This document shows, in pieces, positions 8,414 to 10,805 of a DNA stretch of 10,805 nucleotides. The stretch comes from Spirochaetales bacterium. Its GTDB lineage: Bacteria; Spirochaetota; Spirochaetia; ARS1246. The stretch spans positions 1-10,805 of the forward strand of contig JABGPX010000456.1 in assembly GCA_018644745.1 (NCBI GenBank), written 5' to 3'. A program made the position numbers and the translations under genes. The first letter of the stretch is position 1, and each line of letters begins with the position of its first letter. The notes beneath the pieces are model-generated. The model was not told the origin of the DNA. It worked only from the letters and a program-made list of their open reading frames with translations, and made no database searches.

Positions 8414-9462
8414 AGTTTTTCCACTTCCTCTCGAAAAGCCAATTCCGTATCTTCCGGATCAACTCTTCTTACAATTTCACCATCTCGAAAAAGCAGCGCT
8501 TTTTTTCCAGAACCGCATATTCCGATATCCGCGTGCCGTGCTTCTTCCGGGCCATTTACTACGCAACCCATAATCGCCACGGTAAAATCAGCGTCAAGTC
8601 CAAGAAGCCAAGGCTCTACCTTTTTTAAGAAACCGTGCACATCAAAACCGGATCTTCCGCAACGCGGACAAGATACAATATTGACGCCGCGGGATCCTTT
8701 CCCTGCCGCGGCGATAATTTCCCGTCCCGCGACAAGTTCATCTTCGCACGGGCCGCTTAAAGACACCCGAATGGTGCTCCCGATTCCGGCCTGCAAAAGC
8801 GGCACCATTGCCGCCGTGCTTTTTACAGTGCCTCTAATCGGCGGCCCAGCTTCGGTTACGCCCAAATGCAGCGGGTAGTCGTACTTCACCGAAAAAAGCT
8901 CATTGGCCTTTATGGTTGTTTTAATATCGGAAGATTTTAGGGAAAACAATACATTCTGAAACCCAAGAGAATCAAGAATCTGGAGATCTTCTTCGGCCGC
9001 GGAGACCATTGCTGCGGCCACATCATCTTCGTTTCTTAGATGAGCAGGAAGTGATCCGGCATTAACGCCGACTCTGATAGCAGCACCCTTATCGGCGGCC
9101 TTGCGTACGACCTCCCGAACTTTATGTGCAGAACCGATATTTCCTGGATTTATTCTAATTTTGGGAAGTTTATCGAGGCAGATAAGAGCGAGAGTGTGAT
9201 CGAAATGAATGTCTGCTACGAGAGGAATTGATACATTATCCTGCATTCTGCACAAAAGCGCTGCTGTATCGGCGTCGGGCACCGCAAATCGCAAGAGCTC
9301 ACAGCCATAGCTTGCAAGAAGCTCTACTTTTCTGACCGTCTCGGTGAATACACCCTCGGAAAGCGGAGCTTTCCACATGGTCTGCAGCCGCACCGGGTGG
9401 CCTCCACCAATCGGAAGACCACCGGCAAAAACAGTAATTGGAACTTTGTTTTTCTGCTCCAT
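8389..9462 (-). CDS. ispG: 4-hydroxy-3-methylbut-2-enyl diphosphate synthase (IspG/GcpE)
   Basis: This cytoplasmic [4Fe-4S] enzyme makes HMBPP from methylerythritol cyclodiphosphate, the penultimate step of the MEP isoprenoid pathway. The N-terminal TIM-barrel part shows family motifs: LPIGGGHPVRLQTM (16-29), LVADIHFDH (81-89), KIRINPGNIG (101-110), IRVGVNAGSL (129-138) and HLGVTEAGP (199-207). The C-terminal cluster domain supplies C265 and C268 (SCPRCGRSGFDVHG), C300 (MGCVVNGP) and E307, the standard three cysteines plus glutamate. At 357 residues it is the short bacterial form without the extra central domain of plant and chlamydial enzymes. The motif usually written GPGEA reads GPEEA here, a Gly-to-Glu change next to the ligand glutamate. 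The ATG is the only usable start because an in-frame TGA lies shortly upstream. It follows ntpK by 23 nt and overlaps the next gene by 25 nt. Confidence 0.97.
   Translation of the reverse strand: MEQKNKVPITVFAGGLPIGGGHPVRLQTMWKAPLSEGVFTETVRKVELLASYGCELLRFAVPDADTAALLCRMQDNVSIPLVADIHFDHTLALICLDKLPKIRINPGNIGSAHKVREVVRKAADKGAAIRVGVNAGSLPAHLRNEDDVAAAMVSAAEEDLQILDSLGFQNVLFSLKSSDIKTTIKANELFSVKYDYPLHLGVTEAGPPIRGTVKSTAAMVPLLQAGIGSTIRVSLSGPCEDELVAGREIIAAAGKGSRGVNIVSCPRCGRSGFDVHGFLKKVEPWLLGLDADFTVAIMGCVVNGPEEARHADIGICGSGKKALLFRDGEIVRRVDPEDTELAFREEVEKLCREKDSL
8424..8430 (-). promoter_or_regulatory. Likely Shine-Dalgarno of the TPR-like gene
   Basis: GAGGAAG lies inside the 3' end of ispG, 10 nt before the GTG at 8413. 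The spacing resembles that of ntpK. It supports the GTG start, which overlaps ispG. Confidence 0.45.
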
Positions 9463-9465
9463 ATA

Positions 9466-9469
9466 TCCT
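9466..9469 (-). promoter_or_regulatory. Short-spaced Shine-Dalgarno of ispG
   Basis: AGGA lies only 3 nt from the ATG at 9462, closer than usual. No alternative start exists upstream because an in-frame TGA comes first. It may be weak, with translation partly dependent on reinitiation after ntpK. Confidence 0.4.
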
Positions 9470-9485
9470 GAATCAGCGGATCAGA

Positions 9486-9917
9486 TCAGCCGACTACGCC
9501 CAAGAGAAATACCATTACGAAAAGAGCAACGGTTTCTATAAGACCGACAACAAGGATGTAGTTTACAAACCCTTTGCCGGTATCCGCCATGGCATCAGAT
9601 CCCGAGGCTCCCGCTTTTCCCTGAAAAAGAGCTGAAAAACCCATGGCAGTACCGCCCAGAACGCCGGCGCCAAGAAGCAGTGCCGGATCCATTGTGCCGA
9701 CTGCCGCGAGCAGCCTGTTCATGAGGATAAATCCATAAATAGTCTGAGTGAGCGGTGCTCCCGCGAAAATAACCATGACAAAAGGTGCCGGTTTATTCTG
9801 GGCGAAACACTTTTTCCACCCGCCAATAGCGGCCATACCTGCAGTTCCCATACCAATAGCTGATCCGATTGCCGCCAGTGCGAGAGCCCCTGCTACGCCG
9901 ATAAATCCAATATTCAT
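9486..9917 (-). CDS. ntpK: V-type ATPase subunit K (proteolipid c-ring subunit)
   Basis: This is the rotor proteolipid of the membrane Vo sector. The 143 residues form four transmembrane helices, a duplicated hairpin: about 4-31, 44-71, 77-103 and 116-141. The ion-carrying carboxylate is E128 in the last helix (GLIETVALF). The second helix carries PLTQTIYGF with T57, Q58 and Y61, and the third helix ends in LFQGKAGASG with Q99. These correspond to T64, Q65, Y68, Q110 and E139 of Enterococcus hirae NtpK, whose T64, Q65, Q110 and E139 bind sodium; the alignment is from memory. Only one acidic ion site per four helices is present, as in other V-type K subunits. The start has AAGGAG 10 nt upstream. 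It lies 34 nt after subunit I, the expected I-K order of spirochaete V-ATPase operons. The sodium preference is an inference. Confidence 0.95.
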   Translation of the reverse strand: MNIGFIGVAGALALAAIGSAIGMGTAGMAAIGGWKKCFAQNKPAPFVMVIFAGAPLTQTIYGFILMNRLLAAVGTMDPALLLGAGVLGGTAMGFSALFQGKAGASGSDAMADTGKGFVNYILVVGLIETVALFVMVFLLGVVG

Positions 9918-9927
9918 CTTTTATAAA

Positions 9928-9933
9928 CTCCTT
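9928..9933 (-). promoter_or_regulatory. Strong Shine-Dalgarno of ntpK
   Basis: AAGGAG sits 10 nt before the ATG at 9917, within the 34-nt gap after the subunit I gene. It is the best match to the consensus in the window, as expected for a proteolipid needed in many copies per complex. Confidence 0.7.
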
Positions 9934-9951
9934 ATTTCATCTGTATCCGAA

Positions 9952-10805
9952 TTATTCGGAAACTACTTTTTCTGTCTCCCGTTCTTTGAACGGGGTATAT
10001 GATATTCCGGTCCATTCCATTCCTAAATGGCCCGAAAACTCGAGCATATTCAACCGAACACCGTGAACAATAACCGATAATGCGCCCATCATGATATTGA
10101 TTCCGTGCCCGACCACTAGGACAAGGATCGCTCCGATAAAACCAACCACCGAGCTTCCCATATCGGAAGCCATGGCGTTAAAGCTTTTAGCAATCTCTAC
10201 CGTGGCAAGGCCTACAGCAAACAAACGAATATATGAGATAACATCAGCGAAAGCGCTAATAGTATCGAGAAATGTTGAAAATAACCCTGCAAATCCCTTC
10301 AAGATTCCTTTAAAAAACTTGCCTTCCTGTCCCGAGAAAATCACAACCAGACCAAGTCCGCCAAAGATGAGATATAGTGCGAAAGCCGGAATCGGATACG
10401 CTATCGGATCGAGTACCAGGTTCAACACCAGGAAGAAAAGACCAAACACCATTGCCATCCAGCCTAGCTGAGCGATCGCCTTGATCCGTGGCTTTTCACG
10501 AAACTGGGAAATGAAGTTCCACCCATGTGCAAGAATGATTTGTGTCGTTCCGATAATGAAACAGAAATATTTCACCGTTTCGCTGCTTCGCGGATTAAAG
10601 GTGGAAATTTGCTCGACAACCAGATATTTAAAAGGCGAAGATAGGGCGATAGCCTCAGAACCAAACCAGGTTCCGCTGAGGGAGCCCCATATGATAGTCG
10701 CCAAACTCAGCACCGTGAGCAGTATAAGCTCCCTTCCGGCTTCCTTTCCCTTGATCTTTCGCATGATGATTGTAACAAAGCTCAAGGTCAGAAAGATGAA
10801 GCCAT
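9952..10805 (-). CDS. ntpI: V-type ATPase subunit I (a-subunit), C-terminal part
   Basis: This is the C-terminal membrane domain of the large stator subunit that forms the ion half-channels next to the K ring. The frame is open to the right edge (GFIFLTLSFV at the edge), so the gene continues beyond the window. A TTG at 10785 lies inside a membrane helix and is not the start. Of about 284 visible codons, several hydrophobic helices can be seen. The key helix reads YIRLFAVGLATVEIAKSFN, with the conserved arginine codon at 10225-10227 that faces the rotor carboxylate. The next helix contains GHGINIMMG, followed by VHGVRLNMLEFSGHLG, the family-typical end. The tail YTPFKERETEKVVSE is short and charged. 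Subunit K follows 34 nt downstream. Subunits E, A, B and D would be expected further right, outside the window. Confidence 0.94.
   Translation of the reverse strand, partial: GFIFLTLSFVTIIMRKIKGKEAGRELILLTVLSLATIIWGSLSGTWFGSEAIALSSPFKYLVVEQISTFNPRSSETVKYFCFIIGTTQIILAHGWNFISQFREKPRIKAIAQLGWMAMVFGLFFLVLNLVLDPIAYPIPAFALYLIFGGLGLVVIFSGQEGKFFKGILKGFAGLFSTFLDTISAFADVISYIRLFAVGLATVEIAKSFNAMASDMGSSVVGFIGAILVLVVGHGINIMMGALSVIVHGVRLNMLEFSGHLGMEWTGISYTPFKERETEKVVSE

Noticed and set aside
10763..10785. TTG at 10785 as the start of the subunit I gene.
   Set aside because: The frame stays open to the window edge with hydrophobic codons upstream, and the family has a long N-terminal domain; the true start is outside the window.

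Overview
The window is a compact run of genes, all on the minus strand. From right to left it reads: V-type ATPase subunit I (partial), V-type ATPase subunit K, ispG, a secreted TPR-like protein, uvrA, an LptD-type outer-membrane protein, phoH, and the first 56 codons of a probable 7TM-HD (PgpH-type) membrane phosphodiesterase cut by the left edge. The combination of a bacterial V-type ATPase, a MEP-pathway gene, an LptD-like barrel protein and phoH suggests a spirochaete (Spirochaeta/Treponema-like, class Spirochaetia). That placement is inferred from gene content and protein style, not from a database match.

Layout. 9952-10805: C-terminal part of the V-ATPase stator/membrane subunit I. 9486-9917: the proteolipid rotor subunit K, whose side chains match the sodium-binding site known from Enterococcus hirae NtpK. 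8389-9462: IspG, the iron-sulfur enzyme of isoprenoid synthesis. 7478-8413: an exported protein of unknown function with a TPR-like start, overlapping ispG by 25 nt. 7418-7477: 60 nt, the longest gap in the window, holding a 12-bp perfect palindrome and no clear ribosome binding site for uvrA. 4595-7417: UvrA. 1193-4591: LptD-like protein on a GTG start, 3 nt after uvrA. 151-1185: PhoH, 7 nt after lptD. 1-170: start of the probable pgpH, overlapping phoH by 20 nt. No stretch longer than 300 bases lacks a gene, and I saw no rRNA, tRNA, CRISPR array, insertion sequence or convincing minus-strand terminator.

The spacing (overlaps or gaps of 60 nt or less) suggests one or two polycistronic units. 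The genes do not form a single pathway: they cover ion-motive energy, isoprenoid precursors, nucleotide excision repair, outer-membrane biogenesis, and the phoH-pgpH pair that in Firmicutes lies beside ybeY. The most natural break is the 60-nt gap before uvrA.

I did not find a clearly new system. The points most worth a second look are a SAP-like motif just after the signal peptide of the LptD protein, the predicted sodium specificity of the V-ATPase rotor ring, the palindrome in front of an uvrA without a Shine-Dalgarno sequence, and the unassigned secreted protein between ispG and uvrA.
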